Below, one piece after another: positions 26,415 through 35,283 of a DNA stretch of 64,000 nucleotides. The stretch covers positions 62,001 to 126,000 of the forward strand of contig NZ_FOWD01000008.1 of NCBI RefSeq assembly GCF_900115365.1. The letters are read 5' to 3'. This stretch comes from Anaerocolumna aminovalerica. GTDB lineage: Bacteria; Bacillota; Clostridia; Lachnospirales; Lachnospiraceae. Under the pieces are notes generated by a model. It worked only from the letters and a program-made list of their open reading frames with translations, was not told the origin of the DNA and made no database searches. The stretch's first letter is position 1. The number at the start of each line of letters is the position of its first letter. The position numbers and the translations under genes are program-made.

Positions 26415-27142
26415 AGCTGATATCCCCTTTTTGTAACTAATTTCCCTTCCAGTAGCTCTGTCTGGGAATTACCAATAAATACGGTTGTAAACATATTAAC
26501 CTGTGCTTCTCTTAACTCCCTTAGTGAACAAGTAACGGTTTTTGTTCCTTCCCGCCCTATGTTTTCCACATATCCGCAGATTCTGCTTTCCTCAAACTGC
26601 TCTAATAAGATATCACAGGCTTTTCTTAAATAATCCGCTCTCTTATAACTGGAGGGATTATAGATCGCAATGCAGAAATCTCCTGTGGCTGCCGCCCTTA
26701 ATCTTCTTTCAATGGTTTCCCAGGGAGTCAATAGATCACTTAAACTTATAACACAATAATCATGACCTAAAGGTGCTCCAAGACAAGCAGCTCCGCTATT
26801 GGCAGCGGTTATTCCCGGAATAATGGTAAGTTTACAATCCGGATATTCCGTACTCATCTCATACATCAAGGATGCCATCCCATATACCCCCGCATCTCCG
26901 CTGCAAATCATGGCTACCTTTTTTCCCTTACAAGCTTCCTCAAAGCACATCCTGCAACGCTCTGCTTCTTTTCTCATAGGTGTGGATAAGAATTCCTTCC
27001 CTGCAAAACGTTCTGTCAGCAAATCCAGGTATACCGGATAACCGATAATAACCTGGCTTTCCTCTAAAGCCCTTACTGCCTGGGATGTCATCATCTCTTC
27101 TGCCCCTGGGCCCATTCCTACAACATAAATATTATACTTCAT
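26411..27142 (-). CDS. cbiH: Cobalt-precorrin-3B / cobalt-factor III C17-methyltransferase
   Basis: Methylates C-17 with ring contraction in the anaerobic pathway. The tetrapyrrole methylase fold shows YVVGMGPGAEEMMTSQA, MICSGDAGVYGMA and IPGITAANSGAACLGAPLGHD. Length 243 residues from ATG 27142. The codon before it is TTG, and GGAG lies 11 nt upstream. The start lies within the last codons of cbiG, so the genes overlap by 11 nt. Confidence 0.92.
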   Translation of the reverse strand: MKYNIYVVGMGPGAEEMMTSQAVRALEESQVIIGYPVYLDLLTERFAGKEFLSTPMRKEAERCRMCFEEACKGKKVAMICSGDAGVYGMASLMYEMSTEYPDCKLTIIPGITAANSGAACLGAPLGHDYCVISLSDLLTPWETIERRLRAAATGDFCIAIYNPSSYKRADYLRKACDILLEQFEESRICGYVENIGREGTKTVTCSLRELREAQVNMFTTVFIGNSQTELLEGKLVTKRGYQL

Positions 27143-28214
27143 CAAAAGTCACACTCCATTTTCGTTCTGCAATTGCTACAGTAATCCCATTCTCCGGGTA
27201 TTTTCTTGTAAGCAGCCTTCCCCCCTCTCCACAAGCTGCCATGGCAGCGCGCTCACTAACATTATCCACACCCACCTGTTCCTGTACAAAAGAGGAGAAA
27301 GTGTACTCTCCTGGGATGTGCTTAAGTTCTTCCTCAGAAAAAGTCTGGTAAGGCAGGTTATATTTCTCAGCATACTCCAATAAACCTACTTCTTCCTTCT
27401 TTCGATCAATAGAGGCAAGGGACGCCACCGACTCCTGCCGGATTCCTACCTTTAACAGCTGTCTTTTTACCACTTCCTCTATCTCAAGAAGGGATTTTCC
27501 TCGTCTGCATCCAATCCCAACAATATAAACCTTGGGGCAAAGCTGCAGATCTGCTTTGACTACATCTTCCAAAAAAGGAGAGATGATAATGGAAGCCTTA
27601 CCTACCACCGGGTAGGAAATCAAGGTAAGTTCTTCCGGCAGCCTTCCCTGATAGTTACAAGCCATAGCAATGGTTACCTTTTTCCCAGCAAGCACTGCCG
27701 AGGAAACCTCTTTAATTCCTTTTCGATTACAGATTACAAGGCCATTTTTTCTGGCAAATACATCTACTGCAAATAAATTGTTTACATCTGTTGCAGTGGT
27801 AAGTACCGCTGTTCCACCCAGTTTTTCTGCTATTATTTCAGCAAGTCCATTGGCTCCGCCATAATGTCCTGACAATACCGGTATAACAAACCTACCAGCC
27901 TCATCCATTACCAGAACTGCCGGTTCCTCCAGCTTATCCTTCACAAAAGGTGCAATAGTGCGAATGGCAATGCCACAGGCTCCAATAAACAGCAGTGCAT
28001 TCTGTGACTGAAACTGCTCTCCCACCCAAGTTAGGAGATCCTTCTTAATATACTCTGGTCCTTCAATACCTTTCCCTTTCATAGGGACTTTATTTGTCTC
28101 CAGTATCTTACACTTTGTATAAACGGTAACATCTATTTCCTGCTCCAGGACATTTTGTACAGTCATGGAAAGTGCCCGTCCTCTTTCAGTAAAGCTTATT
28201 ATGCTTAACTTCAT
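27132..28214 (-). CDS. cbiG: Cobalt-precorrin-5A hydrolase CbiG
   Basis: Opens the delta-lactone of cobalt-precorrin-5A, releasing acetaldehyde. The N-terminal domain includes FIGACGIAIRTIAPFVKDK and VIPVLSGHYGGANGLAE. The C-terminal CbiG domain starts near VYIVGIGCRRGKS and ends with AAMAACGEGGRLL. Length 360 residues, with no fusion partner. The start overlaps the cbiF stop by 4 nt. Confidence 0.93.
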   Translation of the reverse strand: MKLSIISFTERGRALSMTVQNVLEQEIDVTVYTKCKILETNKVPMKGKGIEGPEYIKKDLLTWVGEQFQSQNALLFIGACGIAIRTIAPFVKDKLEEPAVLVMDEAGRFVIPVLSGHYGGANGLAEIIAEKLGGTAVLTTATDVNNLFAVDVFARKNGLVICNRKGIKEVSSAVLAGKKVTIAMACNYQGRLPEELTLISYPVVGKASIIISPFLEDVVKADLQLCPKVYIVGIGCRRGKSLLEIEEVVKRQLLKVGIRQESVASLASIDRKKEEVGLLEYAEKYNLPYQTFSEEELKHIPGEYTFSSFVQEQVGVDNVSERAAMAACGEGGRLLTRKYPENGITVAIAERKWSVTFDEV

Positions 28215-28969
28215 AAACGCATTCCTCTGAATTCTGTTTCAAAATCCGGTGCATATAGTCTGGAACGACTGTATTTTTGAGGGGCTATTGCATCTCCAAT
28301 CAGAATTATGGCGGTCTTTGTTATTCCATGAGCTTTTGCTGTCTCCTCCAGGGTTTCAATGGTACACAGATAAGCCTCTTCCTCCGGCCAGGTAGCCTTA
28401 TAAACTATAACCGCCGGCGTATCCGGCCGATATGCTCCCTTAAGCAGTCTTTTTCTCAATTCTCCAAGCATCCCTGTGCTTAGATAAATTGCCATGGAAG
28501 TTCCGTGTGATGCCAGGCTTTCTATGCTCTCCTCTTCAGGAACCGCTGTCTTTCCTTCCATCCTGGTAATAATAAGGCTTTGTGCAATCCCAGGCAGGGT
28601 ATATTCCAGATTTAATGAAGCTGCTGCTCCAAAGCAGGCACTAACCCCTGGACAACTCTCATATTCTACTCCAAGCTCATCCAAAAGATCCATCTGCTCC
28701 CTGACGGCCCCATAGATACTTGGATCACCTGTATGAAGGCGTACAGTATTTTTATTATTTTGTTCTGCCTGCTCTATAACCTGGATTACTTCTTCCAGAG
28801 TCATTTTTGCACTGTTATATATGCTGCAATCTTTTTTTGTATACTTTAAAAGCTCCGGATTTACCAAAGAACCTGCATAGATGACCACATCCGCTTTCTC
28901 CAGCATGTTCATTCCTCTTACGGTAATTAAATCTACCGCCCCTGTTCCTGCTCCTACAAAATAAACCAT
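28211..28969 (-). CDS. cbiF: Cobalt-precorrin-4 C11-methyltransferase
   Basis: SAM-dependent methylation at C-11. Family motifs: YFVGAGTGAVDLITVRG at the N-terminus, RLHTGDPSIYGAVREQ, CPGVSACFGAAASL and ITRMEGKTAVPE. Length 252 residues. It begins 2 bp after cbiD and overlaps cbiG, so the block cbiD-F-G-H-JET is translated as one coupled set. Confidence 0.94.
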   Translation of the reverse strand: MVYFVGAGTGAVDLITVRGMNMLEKADVVIYAGSLVNPELLKYTKKDCSIYNSAKMTLEEVIQVIEQAEQNNKNTVRLHTGDPSIYGAVREQMDLLDELGVEYESCPGVSACFGAAASLNLEYTLPGIAQSLIITRMEGKTAVPEEESIESLASHGTSMAIYLSTGMLGELRKRLLKGAYRPDTPAVIVYKATWPEEEAYLCTIETLEETAKAHGITKTAIILIGDAIAPQKYSRSRLYAPDFETEFRGMRL

Positions 28970-28971
28970 AG

Positions 28972-30093
28972 TTACACTTCCACCTCCTTAATTTTTTTTA
29001 ATAATTTTTCTGCGCCTTTACTCTTTGCCAATTCTCCAAAATCATTGGCATACATGATACATTCTATATGAAGCCTCCCGGCTGCCCGCTTATTCAGATA
29101 ATAACATGCTTTATCCATGATAATTTCCATAGTCTCCATAACTTTCCCATATTCCTTCAGTATCCGTACTGCTTCCTCCGTAGAGACACAGGTAAGAATA
29201 TCCTTTGCGGCCTTTAAAGATATTCCGGCTTGAATTCCTGCCGCCATCATTAGTTCCATCCTGCAATCTCCCTCTTTCGAGTGAGTATTCATCATCCCAC
29301 CGGAGAGCTTAACCAGTTTACCCACATGGCCGGTTAGGAGCATTTCCTCAAACCCCGCCTCAGATGCCATATCAATAACATCTCCGATAAAATTACTGCA
29401 TTTGACACTTCTGTCCAAATCATATTGATAAGCATTCTTCATAAAAGCCTGCCCATAATTACCCGGTGTTACAGCAACAGCTTTCTGCCCTCCTTCTTTC
29501 TTTACATTCAGCTCCACCCGTATAGTCTCAAGAAGTGCCTGACTGCTCATTGGTTCTACAATACCGGTAGTACCAAGGATGGATATTCCTCCGGTAATTC
29601 CAAGCTTTGGATTAAAGGTCTTTTCCGCAAGCATTTCCCCATGGGGGACTGATATTACCACTCGAATTTTTCCATGATAATCCGTTAGCTCACAGATTTC
29701 CTCAACCTCTTTTGTAATCATTTCCCGGGGAACATGATTAATAGCTGCATTCCCAACGGGCTGATCCAGACCTGCCTTAGTCACTCTTCCAACTCCAAGG
29801 CCTCCATCGATCAGAATTTTACCACCTTTAAAACCTGATTCTTCCCCCACTAATGAAACCTCGGCAAAGATCAACGCTCCGGTAGTAACATCCGGATCAT
29901 CTCCCCCATCTTTTCTTACTGCGCAGCTAACCCTGAATTCCTCTCTGGTAATCTCCTCGATTACTGCATCAAAAGGAATTCCCTTGGGGGTATCAATTGT
30001 AATTGTTCTTTTTTCTTTTCCGGTCAAAAGCATATAGGCACTTGCCTTTGCCGCAGCTGCTGCACAGCTTCCAGTTGTAAAACCATATCTCAT
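28972..30093 (-). CDS. cbiD: Cobalt-precorrin-5B C1-methyltransferase CbiD
   Basis: Methylates C-1 in the anaerobic pathway. The N-terminus RYGFTTGSCAAAAAKA is diagnostic; GLGVGRVTKAGLDQPVG, GTTGIVEPMS and LTGHVGKLVKLSGG follow. Length 373 residues. It starts 2 bp after the cobD-cbiC fusion gene. Presence of CbiD, CbiG and CbiK together marks the anaerobic, early-cobalt route. Confidence 0.95.
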   Translation of the reverse strand: MRYGFTTGSCAAAAAKASAYMLLTGKEKRTITIDTPKGIPFDAVIEEITREEFRVSCAVRKDGGDDPDVTTGALIFAEVSLVGEESGFKGGKILIDGGLGVGRVTKAGLDQPVGNAAINHVPREMITKEVEEICELTDYHGKIRVVISVPHGEMLAEKTFNPKLGITGGISILGTTGIVEPMSSQALLETIRVELNVKKEGGQKAVAVTPGNYGQAFMKNAYQYDLDRSVKCSNFIGDVIDMASEAGFEEMLLTGHVGKLVKLSGGMMNTHSKEGDCRMELMMAAGIQAGISLKAAKDILTCVSTEEAVRILKEYGKVMETMEIIMDKACYYLNKRAAGRLHIECIMYANDFGELAKSKGAEKLLKKIKEVEV

Positions 30094-30095
30094 TC

Positions 30096-31832
30096 CTATC
30101 TCCCAAGTTCATAAAGAATGGCATTGCATATTGCTGCCGCCACATTACTTCCGCCTTTTCTTCCGCGGTTAACGATATAAGGAACATCTGTCTTTAATAT
30201 TAACTCCTTGGCTGCTTCCACGTTGACAAAGCCAACCGGTACACCAATAATAAATGCAGGCCGGAACATCCTGCTCTCTATCATTTCATATAACTGAACC
30301 AAAGCAGTAGGAGCATTCCCAACAACAAATATTACTGGTTTCTCTATTTTGGAAGCCCACTCCATACTAACAGCCGCTCTTGTGATCTGGCGTTCCTTTG
30401 CCAGAACCGCAATCTCCTTTTCTGCCATAAAACAATGAGCACTACCTCCAAAACGTGCCAATACAGTCTTATTAATACCTGCCATTGCCATATTGGTGTC
30501 TGTAACGATATCCGCACCTTCTTTAATCAACTGCTTTCCTTTCTCAACTGCTCCTTCAGAAAACACAAGGGTATCTGCATATTCAAAATCCGCACTGGTA
30601 TGGATAACCCGCTTGGTGACCATCTCCTGCTCCGGCGGCAGCAAAATATTTCTTTCCTTAAGCTCCCTGGATATAATCTCAAAACTTCTCTTTTCTATCT
30701 CCTCAGGAAGTACAAATTCAATATTATGCATCTTTATATCCATGCTCCTTTCAACGTATTGGAAAGAATGAATTTCTTTCAACCTTCCAAACATGATATC
30801 CCCTTGCAACATCTCTTTAACCCCTTTTATCAGCATCACATTATCCGAATGCTTCTTAACCGCAATCCGGTAATATCCTCTTCCTAATCCTCTAAAATTA
30901 CTGCAATCACGAATCAGTATTTCTTTCTTAAGCAATTCATCATATAGCTGCAGATCCGTTCTTATTAGCAGATAATCCGCGTCAGAAGGATATACCTTAA
31001 TTCCCAACTGTTCCAACTGACCTTTAAGATATTGCCTCTCTGTCTCTACAACCTGTATGCTCTCTTCTATGTACTCCTTTTCCTGACAAGCTGCAATTCC
31101 GGCTGCCTGAGCAAAAACAGATAAATTCCATTCCGGCAGATGTTTTTCAATCCTGTTTCTTAATTCCTTATCACCACAGAACAGGTAACCCAGTCTTGCT
31201 CCCGGTATTGCATAGATTTTTGTAAATGCACTGACAACTATCACATGGGGGTAGGTTTCCAGTCTATTTTTGTATGTATACCTTTCTTCCTTACCTGAAA
31301 ATTCAAGAAAACATTCATCAAGTACAATAAGTATCTGCTTCCTTTTGCACTCCTCTGCAATTTGTTCCAACAGAGCGCTGTCTATCAAATTTCCTACCGG
31401 GTTATTGGGATTAGCCAGAAAAAGCAAGTCCGTTTCCTCCGTAAGATATTCCATAATCCCTTTATCAAGTGTATAACCCATCTCTTCCTTCATCTCATAG
31501 AAAAGTACTTCCCCCCGGGAAGACATCACTGCTCTTTCATATCCATAAAAGGAAGGAACCGGTATCACGATTCTCCCCGGATCCACGGCATGGATAATTG
31601 CTGTAAACAGCTCCGATGCCCCATTCCCAAGTAAGATATGTTCCTTATTAACTCCCATTCTTTCAGCAAGACTTTCTGTCAGCCTCTCTGCCTTAATATC
31701 CGGATACTGTTCACAATTTTCCACTGCCTCTAACAGTGCCTTCCTAACTGCAGCCGGCATCCCAAGAGGATTGATATTTACTGAAAAATCTATTTTAACT
31801 TTATTTCGATATATGTCACCGCCGTGAAACAT
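30096..31832 (-). CDS. cobD-cbiC: Fusion of L-threonine-O-3-phosphate decarboxylase (CobD) and precorrin-8X methylmutase (CbiC)
   Basis: Residues 1 to about 350 are a class I/II PLP enzyme of the CobD type (FSVNINPLGMP, LLGNGASELF, ANPNNPVGN, PLP-lysine region VVSAFTKIYAIPGARLGY), which makes aminopropanol phosphate for the nucleotide loop. Residues about 370-578 are CbiC, moving the C-11 methyl to C-12 to give cobyrinic acid (RVIHTSADFEYAD with the catalytic His, VTDTNMAMAGI, VGNAPTALVQL, GRKGGSNVAAAICNA). The two halves serve distant steps of the same pathway. AGGAGG precedes ATG 31832. No stop or frameshift lies between the domains. Confidence 0.9.
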   Translation of the reverse strand: MFHGGDIYRNKVKIDFSVNINPLGMPAAVRKALLEAVENCEQYPDIKAERLTESLAERMGVNKEHILLGNGASELFTAIIHAVDPGRIVIPVPSFYGYERAVMSSRGEVLFYEMKEEMGYTLDKGIMEYLTEETDLLFLANPNNPVGNLIDSALLEQIAEECKRKQILIVLDECFLEFSGKEERYTYKNRLETYPHVIVVSAFTKIYAIPGARLGYLFCGDKELRNRIEKHLPEWNLSVFAQAAGIAACQEKEYIEESIQVVETERQYLKGQLEQLGIKVYPSDADYLLIRTDLQLYDELLKKEILIRDCSNFRGLGRGYYRIAVKKHSDNVMLIKGVKEMLQGDIMFGRLKEIHSFQYVERSMDIKMHNIEFVLPEEIEKRSFEIISRELKERNILLPPEQEMVTKRVIHTSADFEYADTLVFSEGAVEKGKQLIKEGADIVTDTNMAMAGINKTVLARFGGSAHCFMAEKEIAVLAKERQITRAAVSMEWASKIEKPVIFVVGNAPTALVQLYEMIESRMFRPAFIIGVPVGFVNVEAAKELILKTDVPYIVNRGRKGGSNVAAAICNAILYELGR

Positions 31833-31845
31833 CTATTCCTCCTAA

Positions 31846-32829
31846 CTAAAAAACCATCTGCAAAATTCCCATACAAAGCAGACATATTCCTTCACAAAGC
31901 CCTGCAGTTATGTACAGCAGGCGATTTACCCGTACAATATCTTCGAATTCCACTGCCCTTAAGTCATCTCCAATATATGGCTTTTTTACAACTTTGCCAA
32001 AATAGCTGTTATCTCCGGCAAGACGTATCCCTAAAGCTCCGGCACATACTGCTTCCGTATGGGCAGAGTTTGGACTGGCATGATTTCTTCTGTCCCGCTT
32101 ATAGATCTTCCATGCATGTTTCCTATTGTATTCTTTTCCGGCAAAGGAGCAGGAAACTATCATAAGTACTGCACTGATTCTGGCAGGAAGGAAGTTTAGC
32201 ACATCATCAAGTTTAGCAGCTGCCCTTCCAAAATAAAGATACCTGTCATTCTTATATCCCACCATAGAATCCATGGTATTAACTGCCTTATAAAAAAAGC
32301 CAAGAACCGGCCCGCCAATTGCCAGACAGAGCATGGGTGCAATAATACCATCAGAAGTATTCTCGGCAACTGTTTCAATGGCGGCCTTTGCTACACCGCT
32401 TTCATCCAGTACCCGGGTGTCTCGTCCCACAATCATAGAAACCGCTTCTCTTGCACCCTGTAGATTCCCTTCCTTTAACTTTACATATACCTTCATACTT
32501 TCTACCTTTAAGCATTTTGTGGCCAGCATCTGATAGGACATAATACTTTCCACAGCCAGGCCTAGTAAGGGTGCTGCTTTATATGCAGAACATAAGATAA
32601 TAGCTGTTACAGCTACGGTAATCACTAATACCAGAACAGTAAGGCAAATCCCTTTCATGAATTCTTTTTTATAGTTTCGTTCCCTCTCACTGATATCTCC
32701 TAACAGCTTTTTGTCTAATTCTGCTATTAGTTTTCCGATTAATCGGATTGGATGAGGAAGCCAGTAAGGATCTCCAAGTAATAAGTCCATAATAAATCCA
32801 ATAAAAAAGCCAGCAATATGATAAATCAT
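31846..32829 (-). CDS. cbiB: Adenosylcobinamide-phosphate synthase CbiB
   Basis: Integral membrane enzyme joining aminopropanol (phosphate) to cobyric acid. Motifs: GFIMDLLLGDPYWLPHPIRLIG, ETVAENTSDGIIAPM, DSMVGYKNDRY and SPNSAHTEAVCAGALGIRL. About four to five hydrophobic segments; 327 residues. The next gene downstream is the cobD-cbiC fusion, which makes its aminopropanol phosphate substrate, 13 bp away. Confidence 0.93.
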   Translation of the reverse strand: MIYHIAGFFIGFIMDLLLGDPYWLPHPIRLIGKLIAELDKKLLGDISERERNYKKEFMKGICLTVLVLVITVAVTAIILCSAYKAAPLLGLAVESIMSYQMLATKCLKVESMKVYVKLKEGNLQGAREAVSMIVGRDTRVLDESGVAKAAIETVAENTSDGIIAPMLCLAIGGPVLGFFYKAVNTMDSMVGYKNDRYLYFGRAAAKLDDVLNFLPARISAVLMIVSCSFAGKEYNRKHAWKIYKRDRRNHASPNSAHTEAVCAGALGIRLAGDNSYFGKVVKKPYIGDDLRAVEFEDIVRVNRLLYITAGLCEGICLLCMGILQMVF

Positions 32830-32840
32830 TGATTATTCCT

Positions 32841-33458
32841 CTATAACTTCCGTATTATTTCTATTCTTATTTCACTGTTATTCCTGATTAAGGAGCACAC
32901 ATACCCTTCTCCATTCTTGCACCCGTAATCAAAATAATCCCCTCCGCAGTAAGCACTTAACAGCGCCATAATGCTGCCCCCATGAACTATAACTGCTGCT
33001 GTGGCCGGTGCTTCTCCTGCTTTTTGCTCCATTACTCCAAGCAGCTTATGTAAACCTTCCTTGCATCTGACTTCAAATTCCTCTCTGCTTTCTCCTTCCG
33101 GAAAGGGTAATTCCCCATTGCTGTCAATCCAGGCTTGATACTGTATATCTTCCTTCAATTCCTTATAGTTCTTACCTTCAAAACGGCCAAAATCCATCTC
33201 CTTCCATTCCTGTATCAAAATAGGTTTCCTGCAGCTATAGATAATATCTGCGGTCTGAAGGCAGCGTTTCATGGGACTTGAAAATATAATCTCTCCCTTT
33301 GGATATTTCCCTGCCATTTTATTGGTAATAAGCTTTTCTCTTCCCTTCGCTGACAGTTCTTCATCTGTTCGCCCAAGATATCTGCCAAAGGAATTGGAGG
33401 TTGTCTCTCCATGTCGTATTAGTATCAGATTTATTTGAGTCTCTGTCCGATTCCACAT
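32841..33458 (-). CDS. cobC: Alpha-ribazole phosphatase-like histidine phosphatase
   Basis: Histidine-phosphatase superfamily with catalytic LILIRHGETTSNSFGRYLG, SPMKRCLQTADII, the acid EWKEMDFGRFEGK and the second His in VIVHGGSIMALLSAY. In this context it most likely dephosphorylates alpha-ribazole phosphate or adenosylcobalamin phosphate. The frame is open to 33500, but GGTGGAG lies 8 nt before ATG 33458, giving 205 residues; it overlaps the upstream cobU-like gene by 28 nt. Confidence 0.85.
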   Translation of the reverse strand: MWNRTETQINLILIRHGETTSNSFGRYLGRTDEELSAKGREKLITNKMAGKYPKGEIIFSSPMKRCLQTADIIYSCRKPILIQEWKEMDFGRFEGKNYKELKEDIQYQAWIDSNGELPFPEGESREEFEVRCKEGLHKLLGVMEQKAGEAPATAAVIVHGGSIMALLSAYCGGDYFDYGCKNGEGYVCSLIRNNSEIRIEIIRKL

Positions 33459-33814
33459 ATGACCCGCTCCACCTTTTCTGCTTTTTCTGCCAGAGTACAA
33501 AGAATTCTTCCAAGCCGCTCCCTATACTCCCTTTCCTCTGCTTCCATGGGAACAATTCCGTTTCCAACTTCGTCGCTGATAATTATTAACCGGGGACATT
33601 TAAGTAATATCCCTTTTATTTCCTCCTCGGGATCCACACCAGCTTTCAACCAGTTCCTTACTAACATATGGAAATTGTTAAGAACTCTTACATCTTCATA
33701 AGAGGAACCGTCCGTTTCCAAAGCACCATCCAGTACCTTTTCTAAAGGTACTCCGGTCTGCTTCATCACATAACTTAATTTTCCCTGGGCATAGCCCCCA
33801 ATATATAATTCCAT
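33431..33814 (-). CDS. CobU-like protein with altered P-loop
   Basis: A 127-residue protein related to the CobU kinase/guanylyltransferase. The N-terminus MELYIGGYAQGKLSYV resembles the P-loop, but its GK is followed by Leu instead of Ser/Thr. The C-terminal half (IISDEVGNGIVPMEAEER, GRILCTLAEKAEKVERVICG, QRLK) matches the CobU end well. The CobU region with the guanylated His and following strands is missing or replaced. A full CobU lies at 34724, so this is a paralogue that may be catalytically weak or regulatory. GGAAGGG precedes ATG 33814. The 140-bp gap before it holds leader element B. Confidence 0.7.
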   Translation of the reverse strand: MELYIGGYAQGKLSYVMKQTGVPLEKVLDGALETDGSSYEDVRVLNNFHMLVRNWLKAGVDPEEEIKGILLKCPRLIIISDEVGNGIVPMEAEEREYRERLGRILCTLAEKAEKVERVICGIGQRLK

Positions 33815-33856
33815 ACTCTTTCCCTTCCATAATTTAAATATTTATTGTAATTGCAT

Positions 33857-33921
33857 CCTCGATTCCGGTACTTTGGCCGCCAAATAATCACAGCAACTTT
33901 GTGCCCCACAAATTACCGGTT
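33857..33921 (-). promoter_or_regulatory. Conserved leader element, copy B (upstream of the cobU-like gene)
   Basis: On the minus strand CCGGTA...TACCGG would close a small three-way structure with hairpins TTTGTG-GGG-CACAAA and TTTGG-CGG-CCAAA separated by GTTGCTGTGATTA. The sequence aligns over its full length with copy A at 21213-21283, including TTGCTGTGA and CGGAAT-GAGG. It lies between cobS and the cobU-like gene, about 40 nt before the start codon. Confidence 0.55.
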
Positions 33922-33954
33922 AAAAATCTTGTTTCAACCTGCCTCCCATTAACA

Positions 33955-34731
33955 TCAGATCAACCCTGCTATTGAGCAAACACCCACAATTACTACAGTA
34001 ACTCCTTCGCATAGAGTTACAAAATATCCGGAAGTATCCCCAGTAATTCCGCCAAATTCCTTATAGCAACGGTAACGGTAATAACCGAAAGTTAACAAAG
34101 TTCCGGCAATTACCGCCATGCCTGCCCATAATGACAAGGTTATCATTACAGCGAAGCATAGTATAAGCTGTATATAAAGAGAAATCTTCACAATCTTTTC
34201 ATGGGCCTTACTGGAAAATAGAAACAGTAATCCGTCCTTTTTTGCATTTTTAAAGGTTACAACTCCAATTCCGCATAAAGTACGGGAGAGAAAGAAACCG
34301 GCGCTGACTACAGCCAATGCCCTAAGGCTTATAATTTCAGAATAAGCCCCCATATACACCAAATAATATAAGACCAGTTGTATTACAGAAAAGGCACCAA
34401 TATGAGAATCCTTTAATATTTCCAACTTCCTTTCCCTGCTCTGGTAGGAATGAAAGGCATCCATAGAATCCATAAAGCCATCTACATGAAAGCCACCTGT
34501 AACAAGAAGAGGTATTGCTGTTCCAACCGTTGTGTATAATACTCTTCCTATAGATAAATTGTTGCAAATTATCCCCCAGAGCATTGTCACAAGTCCAATT
34601 ACAGCACCCACCCAAGGGAAAAAGCAAAGAACATATTTCATATCCTGATCCTTCCATTCAAGCTGTGGAACGGGAATTTTGGAATACATTGAAAATGAAA
34701 TTATAAATGATCTGATTAACAATCTAATCAT
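33955..34731 (-). CDS. cobS: Adenosylcobinamide-GDP ribazoletransferase (cobalamin synthase)
   Basis: Membrane enzyme joining adenosylcobinamide-GDP and alpha-ribazole (phosphate) in the last assembly steps. The conserved region GGFHVDGFMDSMDAFHSYQ and the RKLEILKDSHIGAF loop are clear, with six or so hydrophobic helices in 258 residues. The start overlaps the end of cobU by 8 nt. Confidence 0.93.
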   Translation of the reverse strand: MIRLLIRSFIISFSMYSKIPVPQLEWKDQDMKYVLCFFPWVGAVIGLVTMLWGIICNNLSIGRVLYTTVGTAIPLLVTGGFHVDGFMDSMDAFHSYQSRERKLEILKDSHIGAFSVIQLVLYYLVYMGAYSEIISLRALAVVSAGFFLSRTLCGIGVVTFKNAKKDGLLFLFSSKAHEKIVKISLYIQLILCFAVMITLSLWAGMAVIAGTLLTFGYYRYRCYKEFGGITGDTSGYFVTLCEGVTVVIVGVCSIAGLI

Positions 34732-35281
34732 ATTTGATCAATTCCCCCTTTACTGGAACCGGAATGCCTGCCACAACTTCTGTTACTGCATCCGCCATAG
34801 CTGCCAATTGGGTATTAATTCTTCCCAATGCTTCCATATAACTCTTTGTTGCAATTTCATAATCAATACCATCCTCAAACACATTATTAGTAACAATAAT
34901 CAGGTCATTTGTTTTTTGCCTGAGGGAACATATACTTCTACAAATTTTGTCTACTACATCCTCCACTACGTTTAATTCTCCTGAAAACATCTCATTTGCT
35001 ACCAGATTTGACATACACTCCAGCAAAACTATTTTATTACCACTCTTCATATTTTCCAGTGCTTCAAGTATATTGACCGGCTGCTCAATGGTTTCAAATC
35101 CTTTTCCAGCTCTTAATATCCGGTGCCGTTCCACCTTTTTTCTGCCTTCCTCACCGTAAACCTGCATGGTAGCAATATAATATAAGGACGGATCGTTTAG
35201 CTTATTAGCCAGCGAGACCACTGTTTTCTCTCCATAGGCGGATTTTCCGCTGCCGCTGCCTCCTGTTATTAATACAAACAT
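34724..35281 (-). CDS. cobU: Adenosylcobinamide kinase / guanylyltransferase
   Basis: Bifunctional nucleotide-loop enzyme. P-loop ITGGSGSGKSAYGE (5-18), the guanylation-site His region KVERHRILRAGKGFETIEQP, VLLECMSNLVANEMF and a C-terminal AGIPVPVKG are all present in 185 residues. It is the intact copy, in contrast with the short relative at 33431. Two bp after cobT. Confidence 0.94.
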   Translation of the reverse strand: MFVLITGGSGSGKSAYGEKTVVSLANKLNDPSLYYIATMQVYGEEGRKKVERHRILRAGKGFETIEQPVNILEALENMKSGNKIVLLECMSNLVANEMFSGELNVVEDVVDKICRSICSLRQKTNDLIIVTNNVFEDGIDYEIATKSYMEALGRINTQLAAMADAVTEVVAGIPVPVKGELIKYD

Positions 35282-35283
35282 TG

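Noticed and set aside
30435-30887. Plus-strand 150-codon ORF inside the cobD-cbiC gene
   Set aside because: Cys/His-rich antisense shadow without RBS; the minus-strand protein is conserved throughout.
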